Source of the DNA: Phycisphaerales bacterium
GTDB lineage: Bacteria; Planctomycetota; Phycisphaerae; Phycisphaerales; UBA1924
Direction of reading: 5' to 3'
Assembly (NCBI GenBank): GCA_020850415.1
Contig: JADZER010000037.1
Span: 1 to 64,000, forward strand
DNA: 64,000 nt
In this document: positions 41,054 to 51,037 of the stretch, in pieces
Position numbering within the stretch: the first letter of the stretch is position 1
How the letters are laid out: every line of letters begins with the position of its first letter
Program-made: the position numbers and the translations under genes
Notes under the pieces: generated by a model
Told to the model about the DNA's origin: nothing
What the model saw: the letters and a program-made list of their open reading frames with translations, nothing else
The model's database searches: none

Positions 41054-43597
41054 TCAGCGCTCGCGGGCGCTCGTCGCGCTCTGGATCGCGAGCACCGCGT
41101 CGATGAGCCCCAGGTGCGAGTACGCCTGCGGGTGGTTGCCCAGCGCACGCCCGGTCTGCGGGTCCCACTCCTCGCTCATGAGCCCGGTCGGGCCGGCGAG
41201 CTCCACATAGTCGGCCAGCAGGGCCCGGGCCTCGTCGAGCCGCCCGACCGCCGCGAGGGACTGGATGTGCCATGCCGTGCACAGGTTGAACGCCCCCTCG
41301 ACGCCGGGCAGCCCGTCCTCGTAGCGGTACCGGTAGACGCCCTGTTTGACGCGGAGGTGCTCGTCGACGCGCTCGACCGTGCTCACAAAGCGCTCGTCCA
41401 AGGGGTCGAGCAGACCGCAGAGCCCGAGCGTGAGCACCGAGGCGTCGACCTCGGAGCTGTCGTAGGACCCGACAAAGGTCCCCAGCTCGGCGTTCCACCC
41501 GTGCTCGAGCAGCTCGGTCTGGATCTCGCCGGCGAGGGTGCGCAGATCGGGCCGCTCGCGTCCGAGCAGGTCCTCGGAGATCTGGGCGGCGCACCGGGCG
41601 GTGACCCAGCACATGGCCTTGGTGTGCACATGGTGCCGGCGCGGGCCGCGGATCTCCCAGATGCCGTGGTCCGGCTCGCGCCAGCGGTTCTTGACCGCGT
41701 CGGCCATGGCGCCGACGAGGCGCCAGTGCTCGCTGGAGAGCGGGGCGCCCCGTCGTGCCAGTTCCGACACGAGCGTGACGATGGGCCCGAAGACATCGAG
41801 CTGGACCTGCAGCGCCGCCGAGTTCCCGATGCGCACGGGTCGGGAGCCCGCGTAGCCGGGCAGGTCGCCGACCTCTCCCTCCGGCCCGAGCGTCCCGCCG
41901 GTGACGGTGTAGATCGGGGCCAGGCGTTCGGCGCTGCTGCAGTGGTCCACCACGCCCAGGAGCCAGTCGAGCATGCCGAGCCCCTCGCGCAGCGAGCCCA
42001 GCCTTGCCAGCGAGGTCGCCGCCATCGAGGCGTCGCGGGGCCAGCAATACCGGTAGTCCCAGTTGCGCACGCCGCCGATCGACTCGGGCAGGCTCGTGGT
42101 CGCCGCGGCGGCGATCGCCCCGGTCGGCCCGTGGACCAGCCCGCGCAGCACCAGCGCGCTGCGCCGGACCGCGTCGGCGTGCAGGTCGGGCAGCTCGAGC
42201 GTGCGGCACCAGTCGGCGTGGAAGGCGGTGCTCTGGCGCCGGCGCTCGCGCTCGGGCAGCAGCGTCGGGCGGAGCGAGCCCGTGCCGCAGCGGAGCTCGA
42301 GCGTCACCGGCCCGGCGCCCAGATCGATCTCGGCGATCGCGGTGTGGTGGGGGCCCTCCTCCTCGATCCGCCAGACGACACCGGGGGCGCGGAGCACCAG
42401 CGGCTCGACCGAGCCCTCGACGAGCAGCCCGTCCTCGCGCTGCTCGAGGCGCGTGTGGGTGCGTCCGAAGTCCAGGCGCGGGGCGAACGAGACGACCGCC
42501 TTGCCGCGCCCCTCGATCACACGCACCAGGTCCACGCGCCCGGCGCGCTGCGTCGCCCGGCCGTTGGAGGCGTCGAGGTAGTCGGTGACGCGCATCCGGG
42601 GCCACTCGGTCCGCAGCACGAACGAGTCCCCCTCGTAGCGCTGCCCCGTCGGGGCCTCGCCCCCCGAGGGTCGCACCGAGAAGTACCCCGCCCCGGCCCC
42701 GCCCAGCAGGTCCGCGAACACCGGGGGCGAGTCGATCCTCGGGGCGCACATCCAGCACACCCCGGCGTCGGGCGTCACGATCGCGACCGTCCGCTGGTCC
42801 GTGAGCATGCTGAGCCGCTCGATCGGCGTGGCGTGGGCGCCCGCCAGCCACGCCGCACGCGCCTCGGCCAGCGTCGCCAGCAGGTGCGATACCGCCACCT
42901 CCGACCCGACCCGGTAGAGCGCGGCCGACTCACCCTCCCCGACCTTGACGCCGACATCGGGCCCGCGGAGGGTCTTGAAGGCGTCCTCGTCGGTGAGATC
43001 GTCGCCGATGAACAGCGCCGCGGTCGCGCCCACCCGCTGGCGGATCGTCTCCAACGCCGATCCCTTGTCCGTCGCGACCACCCCCAGCTCGACCACCTTC
43101 TTGCCGTGCTTGGTGTAGACGCCCTCGTACCGCGCCGGGCCGTCCAGCACCGCCTCGAGCGCCCGATCGGCGGTCTCGGTGTCGGCGTTGCGGAAGTGGA
43201 ACGCCACACTCGCGGGCTTGTGCTCGACGCTGAGCCCCTCGGCGCGCGAGGCGATCTCGGCCAGCTCCTGCTCCAGGCGCCGGCGAAGCGCGACGCTCTC
43301 GGGCGTGAGCTGGGCCCCGAAGCCCGGGTCGAACTCGCTCCCGTGACTGCCCACCAGATGCACCTCGTCGGGCGCCCCGGTCAGCGACGAGAGGTCCCGC
43401 AGCGCACGGCCCGAGATGATCGCCACGACCGTCCGGGGCAGGTCGGAGAGCTGGCGGAGCGCCACGATCGACTCCCGGCACGGGGCCGCCTGCGCAGGGT
43501 CCCCCACGATCGGCGCCAGCGTGCCGTCGTAGTCGCTGGCGACCAGCAGCATCGGTGTGCGGGCGATCTCCTGGACGATGTCATGAAGCTGCTTCAT
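41054..43597 (-). CDS. otsB: Trehalose-6-phosphate phosphatase fused to a GH15 glycosidase
   Basis: 847 aa fusion. Residues ~10-245 are an HAD-type trehalose-phosphatase: SDYDGTLAPIVGD (nucleophile Asp), IISGRALRDL, GDDLTDEDAF. Residues ~265-840 form a glucoamylase/trehalase-like GH15 protein: an N-terminal beta-sandwich and an (alpha/alpha)6 barrel with RNWDYRYCWPRDAS and NLCTAWHIQSLA. The start overlaps the otsA stop by ATGA. The phosphatase would finish trehalose synthesis. The GH15 part may hydrolyse trehalose or a maltosyl/glucosyl compound, so one polypeptide could both make and remove the sugar; its specificity cannot be read here. Confidence 0.92.
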   Translation of the reverse strand: MKQLHDIVQEIARTPMLLVASDYDGTLAPIVGDPAQAAPCRESIVALRQLSDLPRTVVAIISGRALRDLSSLTGAPDEVHLVGSHGSEFDPGFGAQLTPESVALRRRLEQELAEIASRAEGLSVEHKPASVAFHFRNADTETADRALEAVLDGPARYEGVYTKHGKKVVELGVVATDKGSALETIRQRVGATAALFIGDDLTDEDAFKTLRGPDVGVKVGEGESAALYRVGSEVAVSHLLATLAEARAAWLAGAHATPIERLSMLTDQRTVAIVTPDAGVCWMCAPRIDSPPVFADLLGGAGAGYFSVRPSGGEAPTGQRYEGDSFVLRTEWPRMRVTDYLDASNGRATQRAGRVDLVRVIEGRGKAVVSFAPRLDFGRTHTRLEQREDGLLVEGSVEPLVLRAPGVVWRIEEEGPHHTAIAEIDLGAGPVTLELRCGTGSLRPTLLPERERRRQSTAFHADWCRTLELPDLHADAVRRSALVLRGLVHGPTGAIAAAATTSLPESIGGVRNWDYRYCWPRDASMAATSLARLGSLREGLGMLDWLLGVVDHCSSAERLAPIYTVTGGTLGPEGEVGDLPGYAGSRPVRIGNSAALQVQLDVFGPIVTLVSELARRGAPLSSEHWRLVGAMADAVKNRWREPDHGIWEIRGPRRHHVHTKAMCWVTARCAAQISEDLLGRERPDLRTLAGEIQTELLEHGWNAELGTFVGSYDSSEVDASVLTLGLCGLLDPLDERFVSTVERVDEHLRVKQGVYRYRYEDGLPGVEGAFNLCTAWHIQSLAAVGRLDEARALLADYVELAGPTGLMSEEWDPQTGRALGNHPQAYSHLGLIDAVLAIQSATSARER

Positions 43598-45006
43598 CCC
43601 GGCGGGTCCTCCGCGAGAACGCCCAGGAAGCTCTCCGCCCAGGCGTACAGGTCGTAGGCGCGCACCCGCCGGCGCATCGCCCGCATCCGGTGGCGCTGCT
43701 CCCGCTCGGGCATCGAGCAGGCCCGGACGAGAGCGCCCGCCATCCCGTCGACATCGAACGGGTTCACCCCGACCGCCTGGCGCAGCTCGCTGGCCGCCCC
43801 CGCAAACTCGCTGAGCACCAGAACCCCCGTCTCATCGGGCCGCGACGCCACATACTCCTTGGCCACCAGGTTCATCCCGTCGCGCAGCGGCGTGACCATC
43901 ATCACATCCGCCGCGCGGTAGTAGACGATCAGATCGTCCCGCGACAGATTCCGGTGCAGGTAGTGCACCGCTACCCGGCCGGGCTCGCCGTACTCGCCGT
44001 TGATGTGGCCGACGGTCTGCTCCACCAGCCGGCGCATCGCCGCGTACTCGTCCACACCGCCCCGGCTCGGGACCGCGACCTGCACCATGCACGCCCCGCG
44101 CGTCGTGAGGTCCCCGCGCCGCAGCACCTCCTCGAACGCCCGCAGACGCACATCGATCCCCTTCGTGTAGTCCAGCCGGTCCACGCCCAGGATGATCTTG
44201 CGGTTCTCGCCGATGCGTCGGCGGAGCCCCGCGGCCCGGGCGAGCGTCCCCGGTTCGGCCGCGATCCGCCCGAACTCGTCGACATCGATCGAGATGGGGA
44301 ACGGCAGCACGCGCAGCGACCGCCCGCCGAAGTGCAGCACGCTCCCGGCCCCGCGGGCCCGCGTGTACGCCCGCGCCGCCCGAAGGAAGTTCTGCGCCAT
44401 CAGGCGTGTCTGGAACCCCACCACATCAGCGCCCAGCAGGCCCTCCAGGATCTCCCGACGCCACGGCAGCCGCCCGAACAGCTCGATCGGCGGGAACGGG
44501 ATGTGCAGGAAGAACCCGATCCGGAGATCCGGCCTGCTCGACCGCAGCATCCCCGGCACGAGCTGCAGGTGGTAGTCGTGCACCCAGACCGCCGAGCCCG
44601 GCGCCGCCAGCGAGCACACCGCCTCGGCAAAGCGGCTGTTGATCTCCACATAGGTACGCCACCAGTCCCGATGAAACTGCGCCGTGCGCAGCGCATCGTG
44701 GTACAGGGGCCAGAGCGTCTCGTTGCTGAAGCCCTCGTAGAAATGCTCCAGCTCCCCGCGGCTCAGCGGCACGGGGCGGAGCGAGATCCCCTCGTGCTCG
44801 AACACGCGTGCGTCACCGCCCGCGGACCCGCTCCAGCCGACCCACCAGCCGCCCCGCTCCCGCAGCAGCGGGTACAGCGCTGTCACCAGCCCCCCCGGGC
44901 TCGTCTCCCACTCCCCCACCGAGCCGCCCCGGACGCGATGCACGGGCAGCCGGTTGGCGACCACAATCAGGGAATCGCGGCTTGTTGTTGCGGTCGCAAG
45001 GGCCAT
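43594..45006 (-). CDS. otsA: Trehalose-6-phosphate synthase
   Basis: 470 aa GT20 enzyme joining UDP- (or ADP-/GDP-) glucose to glucose-6-phosphate. Motifs: VVANRLPVH with the substrate-binding Arg, [35 protein letters not shown] and [15 protein letters not shown]. The length matches the bacterial family. The start at 45006 puts the conserved [10 protein letters not shown] near the N-terminus; no strong Shine-Dalgarno is seen, and TAGGGT about 40 bases upstream may be the -10. Operon with the OtsB-GH15 fusion downstream, implying osmo- or desiccation protection. Confidence 0.94.
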   Translation of the reverse strand: MALATATTSRDSLIVVANRLPVHRVRGGSVGEWETSPGGLVTALYPLLRERGGWWVGWSGSAGGDARVFEHEGISLRPVPLSRGELEHFYEGFSNETLWPLYHDALRTAQFHRDWWRTYVEINSRFAEAVCSLAAPGSAVWVHDYHLQLVPGMLRSSRPDLRIGFFLHIPFPPIELFGRLPWRREILEGLLGADVVGFQTRLMAQNFLRAARAYTRARGAGSVLHFGGRSLRVLPFPISIDVDEFGRIAAEPGTLARAAGLRRRIGENRKIILGVDRLDYTKGIDVRLRAFEEVLRRGDLTTRGACMVQVAVPSRGGVDEYAAMRRLVEQTVGHINGEYGEPGRVAVHYLHRNLSRDDLIVYYRAADVMMVTPLRDGMNLVAKEYVASRPDETGVLVLSEFAGAASELRQAVGVNPFDVDGMAGALVRACSMPEREQRHRMRAMRRRVRAYDLYAWAESFLGVLAEDPPG

Positions 45007-45108
45007 AACCGCGCACAGGCGCCGAGCGCCGCGCGCTTCATACCCTATGCCCCGGCGTGCCCCCGGGCGAACCTGGGCCCGAACCAAACCTGGAGGTCCG
45101 GTGAACCG

Positions 45109-46167
45109 CTACTGATCGTGCCCCGAGCACTCCGGCACCGCGTGCCCCGCGTCGCGCAGCGTTTTCTGCTGCGCCGCCAGCTCCATGTCGTGTTCCACCA
45201 TCATCGCCACCAGCGTGTCGAAGCTCGTCTCGGGCCTCCACCCGAGCTTGCGCTCGGCCTTGCTCGGGTCGCCGAGCAGGAGTTCGACCTCCGCGGGGCG
45301 CAGGTAGCGCGGGTCAAACGCGACATGCCGCTCCCAGTCGAGACCCGCGTGGGCGAAGGCCTTCTCCGCGAACTGGCGCACGCTCCAGGTCTCGCCCGTC
45401 GCGATGACATAGTCGTCCGGCTCGTCCTGCTGGAGCATCATCCACATCATCTTCACATAGTCGCCCGCGAAGCCCCAGTCACGCTTGCTGTCGAGGTTGC
45501 CCAGGAACACCTTGTCCTGCAGCCCCATCTTGATCCGCCCCACCGCGCGCGTGATCTTGCGGGTCACGAAGGTCTCACCACGCCGAGGGCTCTCGTGGTT
45601 GAACAGGATCCCGCACGAGGCGTGCATCCCGTAGCTCTCCCGGTAGTTCACCGTCGCCCAGTGCGCCGCCATCTTCGCCACCGCGTAGGGGGATCGCGGG
45701 TAGAACGGCGTCGTCTCCCTCTGCGGCGTCTCGACGACCTTGCCGAACTGCTCGGAGCTCGAGGCCTGGTAGTACCGCACCTTCTTGCCGGTCTTCTTCT
45801 CGAAGTCGCGGACGGCTTCGAGCAGCTTGAACGCCCCCATCCCCACCGTCTCGGCGGTGTAGATCGGCATGTCGAACGAAACGCGCACATGGCTCTGTGC
45901 GCCGAGGTTGTACACCTCGTCGGGCGCGATCTCGTCGAGAAGCTTGGCCAGGTTGTTCGCGTCGCACAGGTCGCCGTAGTGCAGGAACAGGCTCGTCCCC
46001 GAGAAGTGCGGGTCGGTATAGATGTGGTCGATCCGGTCGGTGTTGAAGGTGCTGGCCCGGCGGATGATGCCGTGGACCTCGTAGCCCTTGCCCAGCAGGA
46101 ACTCGGTCAGGTACGAGCCGTCCTGCCCCGTGATGCCGGTGATGAGCGCCTTCTTGTTCTCCGCCAT
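45109..46167 (-). CDS. gmd: GDP-mannose 4,6-dehydratase
   Basis: 352 aa extended SDR enzyme making GDP-4-keto-6-deoxy-D-mannose. NADP loop [10 protein letters not shown] at about 10-19, [29 protein letters not shown] and catalytic [10 protein letters not shown] are all present, as is the tetramer-region [11 protein letters not shown]. Normal length. GAGGGAG upstream fixes the start. It supplies the substrate of the GDP-fucose synthase at 31177. It lies 102 bases upstream of otsA on the same strand and 74 bases after the polytopic membrane protein gene, so a sugar-metabolism unit reading leftward is plausible. Confidence 0.95.
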   Translation of the reverse strand: MAENKKALITGITGQDGSYLTEFLLGKGYEVHGIIRRASTFNTDRIDHIYTDPHFSGTSLFLHYGDLCDANNLAKLLDEIAPDEVYNLGAQSHVRVSFDMPIYTAETVGMGAFKLLEAVRDFEKKTGKKVRYYQASSSEQFGKVVETPQRETTPFYPRSPYAVAKMAAHWATVNYRESYGMHASCGILFNHESPRRGETFVTRKITRAVGRIKMGLQDKVFLGNLDSKRDWGFAGDYVKMMWMMLQQDEPDDYVIATGETWSVRQFAEKAFAHAGLDWERHVAFDPRYLRPAEVELLLGDPSKAERKLGWRPETSFDTLVAMMVEHDMELAAQQKTLRDAGHAVPECSGHDQ

Positions 46168-46241
46168 GGCTGGCTCCCTCTCGTCGGTCTGCCTCGGTCT
46201 GTGCCCGCCCGGCCCCGGGGGTCCGGAAAGCAGTCGTACGC

Positions 46242-47801
46242 CTAGTGCTCGGGCGGGGATCGCCCTTCCAGATCCTCAACCCCAGATCGGCCGCTTTCGG
46301 CCGGTCCATCATTGCGATACCGACCTTCCCGGTCGCCCCCGACCATCCCCGGCAGGACCGGGGCAGCGCCTTCCCCGGGGAACAGCAACGCCCGCGGGGC
46401 CACCGGGCGTCCGAGGATCAGCGACGCAGCCGTCAGCACCGCCATCGCCCCCGCCAGCACCCCCGGCCCGACCAGCCGCCAGCCCTCCCCCGCGGGGGAC
46501 AAGGCCGGGCGCACCCGAGAGGCCGCCAGGGCCAGCCACATCAGCACCAGCGGCTCGGTATACCGCTGCCAGAGCTGGAAGCTCGCGCACTGGGCCGCCA
46601 TGAAACCCACCGCCGCCGCCAGCATGATCCAACGGTCCCGCCGGCCGAGCTGCACGAACCACGCCGCCAGCTGCACGCCCCCCAGGACCGCCAGCGGCAC
46701 GAGCAGCACCGACCTCCGACCCGGCGCGGGGAAGTACCGCACCAGCTCCCACAGCCCGGAGTTACGCCCCTCGTATATCGTCCGCGTGCTCGGGCCGGCC
46801 AGCCCCAGCGCCAGCGACACCACCACCGCGAGCACCAGCAGCCAGGTGTGGCGAACCCAGAGCGCGCGCAGCCCGTCCACCACGAACGCCAGGAAGAACA
46901 GCCCGAGCGACCCAAACACCGCCAGCACGAACGCCGGCGCGGTCGGGTTCACCCCCACATGGCGCTCGTGGAACACCGGCGGCGTCAGCGAGCCGCCCCA
47001 CAGCCGCCAGAACCACAGCAGCGCGAGCACCGCCGGGACGCCCGCCGCGAGGACCAGCCCCGTGCGCACAAGCCGCCGCCCGGGCCCGGTGCACAGCTCC
47101 CGCATGTCGCGGCCGAAGTCGAACCCGGCGTCCCCCGGCCCGCGCGGGCCGAGCCACGCCGCGGTCAGCAGCATGGCCCACGGCCAGAGGTGGATCTGGC
47201 GCACGAGCACCAGCGCCGTCAGCGCCAGCCCGCCGCCGACCACCGTGACCCAGTCGAACCTTCCCCGCAGCGCCAGCAGCCACACCCCCAGCACCCCGAG
47301 CCAGCCCGCGTTGTCCGGCAGCATCCACACGCCCGAGTGGAACACCGCCATCGAGAGCATGAGCGGGAGCACGAGCACGATGAAGGGCGCCATCGCTTCC
47401 GGCGGGCGCGCCGTCATACCCGTATGTGGGCCCGTCTCAGGGCCCGGCGAACCCCGCGGCCGGACCGCCCAGGCGAGCAGCCCGACCAGCCCGAGCGTGA
47501 ACAGCGACCCCGCCCACTGCAGCAGCCAGCGATCGTCGCTCACCACCCTGGCGATCACCGCCAGCACCGTGTGATACCCGGGCGTCGTCGCCGAGAGGTA
47601 GTTGCTGAAATCCGGGTGAGGCAGCTCCGCGCCGAAGCGGCGGATCGCCTGCTCGTGGTAGTTGAGCTGATCCCCCGCCCCGCGCCCCCGCACGAACCCG
47701 CTGAAGATCACCGGCCAGGTGATCAGCGCGCACAGCGCCACCGGCAGGACGACCTGCATGACCCGGCGGGCGCCCGGATTGGAGTTCCTGATAGAATCCA
47801 C
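46242..47801 (-). CDS. Polytopic membrane protein, possible GT-C glycosyltransferase
   Basis: 519 aa with about ten to twelve hydrophobic helices ([35 protein letters not shown] region; [19 protein letters not shown]). The first loop after helix 1 contains an acidic/His-rich segment [15 protein letters not shown], and [17 protein letters not shown] follows, reminiscent of lipid-linked GT-C enzymes that carry catalytic Asp/Glu in loop 1. The GTG at 47801 is chosen because GAGGAG is nine bases upstream. It is upstream of gmd and divergent from the ADP-ribosylglycohydrolase gene 52 bases away. Function inferred from topology only. Confidence 0.68.
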   Translation of the reverse strand: MDSIRNSNPGARRVMQVVLPVALCALITWPVIFSGFVRGRGAGDQLNYHEQAIRRFGAELPHPDFSNYLSATTPGYHTVLAVIARVVSDDRWLLQWAGSLFTLGLVGLLAWAVRPRGSPGPETGPHTGMTARPPEAMAPFIVLVLPLMLSMAVFHSGVWMLPDNAGWLGVLGVWLLALRGRFDWVTVVGGGLALTALVLVRQIHLWPWAMLLTAAWLGPRGPGDAGFDFGRDMRELCTGPGRRLVRTGLVLAAGVPAVLALLWFWRLWGGSLTPPVFHERHVGVNPTAPAFVLAVFGSLGLFFLAFVVDGLRALWVRHTWLLVLAVVVSLALGLAGPSTRTIYEGRNSGLWELVRYFPAPGRRSVLLVPLAVLGGVQLAAWFVQLGRRDRWIMLAAAVGFMAAQCASFQLWQRYTEPLVLMWLALAASRVRPALSPAGEGWRLVGPGVLAGAMAVLTAASLILGRPVAPRALLFPGEGAAPVLPGMVGGDREGRYRNDGPAESGRSGVEDLEGRSPPEH

Positions 47802-47853
47802 GGGGTCCGGCTCCTCGTTCGTCAAGAGCCTATCGGTCCCACGGGAGGCAGGT

Positions 47854-49878
47854 ATGAAACCGTTCGCCCCGATCGTCCTGGTTGGGGCCGTGCTCGCGGG
47901 ACTCGCCGGGGCGCCGGCCCACGCCCAGGGCACGCGCCTGATCAACCGCTCCGCCTACGCGGACCACCTCCGCGGCATGTGGCTCGGCCAGTGCATCGCC
48001 AACTGGACGGGCCTGCGCTCAGAAGGCAAGGTCAACGACCCGCCCTTCCCGACCGACGCCGACTGGGGGCGCGATCTTGGGGGTGGCCCGCTCCAGTTCG
48101 TCCTCGACCAGGACCCCTGGCTCGCGGATGACGACACCGATGTCGAGTATGTCGCCCTCCATCTCCTCGACGCCCTCGACGCGACCGAGCTCACCGGCGA
48201 GCAGCTCGCCGCCGGGTGGCTCGCCCACATGGACGACGCCTACCTCTGGGTCTCGAACCGCCAGGCCCTCGACCTCATGCGCCGCGGCGTCGTCCCCCCC
48301 GCCACAAGCCTGCCCGGCGCCAACATCTACTGGCTCAGGATCGACGCCCAGCTCACCACCGAGTTCTTCGGCGCGATGAATCCCGGTATGGTCGGCGAGG
48401 CGATGGCCATGGCCGACATCCCGATCCTGAACACCGCCCGTGGCCACGCCGCCCACGCCGCCCAGACCTTCATGCTGTACTACTGCCTCGCGTCGCAGGT
48501 CGACCGCGGCCTCCCGCCCGCCGGGCAGACCGTCTGGCTGGTGACCGAGGCCCGCCGGTACCTCCCCGACACCTCCAAGGCCGCGGATATCGTCGACTTC
48601 GTCCTGGCCGACTACCTGGCCAACCCCGACAAGACCGACTGGGAACGCACCCGGGACCTCGTCGCGCAGCGCTACCAGCTCAACGCCGAGTCCAACGGGT
48701 TCAAGTACCGCGGCTGGACCGAGTCGAGCGTCAACTTCGCGTCCGGACTCATCGCCCTGCTCTACGGCGGGGGTGACTTCCTCCGCACCGTCCAGATCGG
48801 CACGCTCACCGGCTGGGATTCCGACAACGGCACCGCCACGATGGGCGGCCTGCTGGGGCTCCTGCTCGGGCACGAGGCGCTGGTCGAGCAGATCCGACTC
48901 ACCTACCCCGGCTACACCCCGGCCGACCGCTACAACATCGAGCGGACCCGCAACAACCTCCCCAACCACCTCGACGGCGACCCCGAGGCGCAGGACTCGT
49001 TCACCCTCATGGCCGAGCGCATGGTCGGGGTCATCAACCGGCGCGTCACCGCCGCCGGAGGGCTGATCGACCCCCCCAACGACCTCTGGCTCATCCCCCC
49101 GGCATCCCCGCTCGCGACCCCGCGCCTCAGCCCGCGCCACGACCTGTTCTGCCGCAGCGCCAACTGCCAGGTGCCCCGCGACGGCGGGACGGTGACCGCG
49201 TGGTCCTCCGTCTCGAGCGCCCCGCCGCCCGGCTACGGCTCCGCCGCCCGCGCCCGCTTCGCCAACGGCTTCGAGCTCGACGACTCGGGCGCCGATGTCC
49301 TCAGCGACGCCGGCGCCCAGTACTACTCGACGCTCGGCGCCGGCCAGGCCCCCGGCGATCCGGTCGAGCTCCGCGTGACCTACAACCGGCCCGTCACCGT
49401 CGCCTCCGTGGTGCTCATCGAGGGCGACCACTTCGACGCCGGAGAGCACCCCGGCGGCTACTTCGCCTCGGTACCCACGGTCCAGCTGCTCATCGGCGGC
49501 GCGTGGACCACGCCCCCCGGCGGGTTCAGCCGCACCCCGACCCCCGATCCCGGCGTGCCCTTCGAGATCCTCGGGTGGACCCTCGCCCAGCCGGTCGAGG
49601 CGACCGGGGTCCGCGTCCTCGGTACGGTGGGGGGGTCGGCGGCATTCGTGACCTGCGCCGAGCTGGACATCCTGGGACCAAGCGAGATCCCTTCCCACCC
49701 CTCCTTCGATGTTGATGCGAACGGGACGGTCGGGGTAGACGATATCTACAGGTGGCATCTCGAGCCGGTCGATTTCCTCGGCGACGGCGATGCCGGCCGC
49801 GACGACCTGAGGTACCTTCTCGCCGCGGTCCGTTGGCGGGAAGTCGAGGACATGAGCTTCTGGGGTGGGAAGCCCTGA
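47854..49878 (+). CDS. Secreted ADP-ribosylglycohydrolase-fold protein
   Basis: 674 aa. Signal peptide (IVLVGAVLAGLAGAPAHAQ), then an ADP-ribosylglycohydrolase (DraG-like) domain at about 30-420: LRGMWLGQCIANWTGL, PWLADDDTDVEYVALHLLDA (metal-binding acidic cluster), and TLTGWDSDNGTATMGGLLGL near its end. The last Asp pair is the family's second metal site. A beta-sandwich-like segment (~430-610) follows, then a short dockerin-like tail (DVDANGTVGVDDIYRWHLEP). Secretion is unusual for a family mostly acting on intracellular ADP-ribosylated proteins; related exported members may act on glycosides instead. GGGAGG precedes the ATG. Confidence 0.85.
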   Translation: MKPFAPIVLVGAVLAGLAGAPAHAQGTRLINRSAYADHLRGMWLGQCIANWTGLRSEGKVNDPPFPTDADWGRDLGGGPLQFVLDQDPWLADDDTDVEYVALHLLDALDATELTGEQLAAGWLAHMDDAYLWVSNRQALDLMRRGVVPPATSLPGANIYWLRIDAQLTTEFFGAMNPGMVGEAMAMADIPILNTARGHAAHAAQTFMLYYCLASQVDRGLPPAGQTVWLVTEARRYLPDTSKAADIVDFVLADYLANPDKTDWERTRDLVAQRYQLNAESNGFKYRGWTESSVNFASGLIALLYGGGDFLRTVQIGTLTGWDSDNGTATMGGLLGLLLGHEALVEQIRLTYPGYTPADRYNIERTRNNLPNHLDGDPEAQDSFTLMAERMVGVINRRVTAAGGLIDPPNDLWLIPPASPLATPRLSPRHDLFCRSANCQVPRDGGTVTAWSSVSSAPPPGYGSAARARFANGFELDDSGADVLSDAGAQYYSTLGAGQAPGDPVELRVTYNRPVTVASVVLIEGDHFDAGEHPGGYFASVPTVQLLIGGAWTTPPGGFSRTPTPDPGVPFEILGWTLAQPVEATGVRVLGTVGGSAAFVTCAELDILGPSEIPSHPSFDVDANGTVGVDDIYRWHLEPVDFLGDGDAGRDDLRYLLAAVRWREVEDMSFWGGKP

Positions 49879-49900
49879 GGTCGGGATCAGGAACCCACGC

Positions 49901-50881
49901 GTGATTGAGGCCAGCCCGTCAACCCCCGCCGCCGCCAAGGAGCGGCCGCTCGCGCTCAGCCTGCTCAAGCTCGCGCGGCCCCACCAGTGGGTCAAGAGCG
50001 CGTTCGTCCTGGTCGGGCCGCTCTACGGCCTGGCTGAACACCACCAGCCGCTGCTCCAAGTCCTTGTCCCGGCTCTGCTTACCGCCGCGGCCTTTGCGCT
50101 GGCGTCGAGCTCCTGCTATGTCGTCAACGACATCTTCGACGCGGACGCCGACCGCCTCCACCCCCGCAAGTGTCGAAGGCCCATCGCCTCGCGGCAGATC
50201 TCGCCCGGCTTGGCCTGGGGCTACGCGGTCGTGCTGCTGATCGCTTCTGCGGTGCTGGTCTGGTTCATCCCCCCGGCAGGCGAGCAGTCCGTCCGTGGCC
50301 TCGTGGGCCTCACCATCGGGCTCTATGTCGCCAATGTCTCCGTCTACTCGGTCTGGATGAAACACTGGGTCATCGCCGATGTCATGGGGCTTTCACTGGG
50401 TTTCGTCCTGCGGGTCATGGGCGGCTGCGCCGCCGTGGCGATCAGCCCTTCCACCTGGCTCCTCAACTGCACCTTCTTCCTGGCGATGTTTCTGGCGTTC
50501 GGGAAGCGCCTGGGCGAGCGGCGCACCGCGGGGCCCGACGCCGCGGGCATCCGGGCGGTCCAGGCGGCGTACACCGACGACATGCTCCGCATGGCGGTGG
50601 TCGTCACGGCGGTGGTCACCCTGCTCAGCTACGCGGGCTATGTCCAGGCCAACGAAGCGCACTATACAGACCCAATGGTGGGGAATTTCAACCTGCTGTG
50701 GCTGACCATTCTGCCCGCAACCTTCGGCATGCTCCGCTGTATCGTCCTGCTGGAGCGGGGTGACTACGACGACCCCACGGAGCTGGCGGTGCGCGACCGA
50801 GGGTTTGCCTTCTCGGCGCTGGTGTTCGGGATCATGACGGTGCTGCTGATCGCGCAGTTCCGTCTCCAGGCCAGCGCCTGA
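49901..50881 (+). CDS. UbiA-family prenyltransferase, decaprenyl-phosphate phosphoribosyltransferase-like
   Basis: 326 aa, eight or nine membrane helices. The diagnostic first Asp motif is VVNDIFDADADRLHPRKCRR followed by PIAS, which in this subgroup transfers phosphoribose from PRPP to polyprenyl phosphate, a step toward polyprenyl-linked arabinose-type sugars. The second motif region is YSVWMKHWVIADVMG. The GTG at 49901 (AGGA upstream) is preferred; a GTG at 49865 would overlap the previous gene. No partner oxidoreductase of the arabinose pathway is in the window, so the end product is unknown. Confidence 0.85.
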   Translation: MIEASPSTPAAAKERPLALSLLKLARPHQWVKSAFVLVGPLYGLAEHHQPLLQVLVPALLTAAAFALASSSCYVVNDIFDADADRLHPRKCRRPIASRQISPGLAWGYAVVLLIASAVLVWFIPPAGEQSVRGLVGLTIGLYVANVSVYSVWMKHWVIADVMGLSLGFVLRVMGGCAAVAISPSTWLLNCTFFLAMFLAFGKRLGERRTAGPDAAGIRAVQAAYTDDMLRMAVVVTAVVTLLSYAGYVQANEAHYTDPMVGNFNLLWLTILPATFGMLRCIVLLERGDYDDPTELAVRDRGFAFSALVFGIMTVLLIAQFRLQASA

Positions 50882-51037
50882 CTTGCCCCGAATCCGAGAG
50901 AGCGGGGAACAGGCCGCTGGGTCGTCGGGTATCCTGCCCGTGGCAAGAGTCTGGGGGGGCGCGGGACGCAGCCGCGCCTGAGTGTGGGATTGTGCCGACC
51001 CGGGGCGCCGGGTCTGGGCCTTGCAGGAGCAGACAGC

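Noticed and set aside
45240-45270. Further copy of the CCCCGAGCTTGCGCTCGGGG palindrome in gmd
   Set aside because: CCCGAGCTTGCGCTCGG here is the normal coding sequence of the conserved [11 protein letters not shown] region of Gmd, not an insertion.
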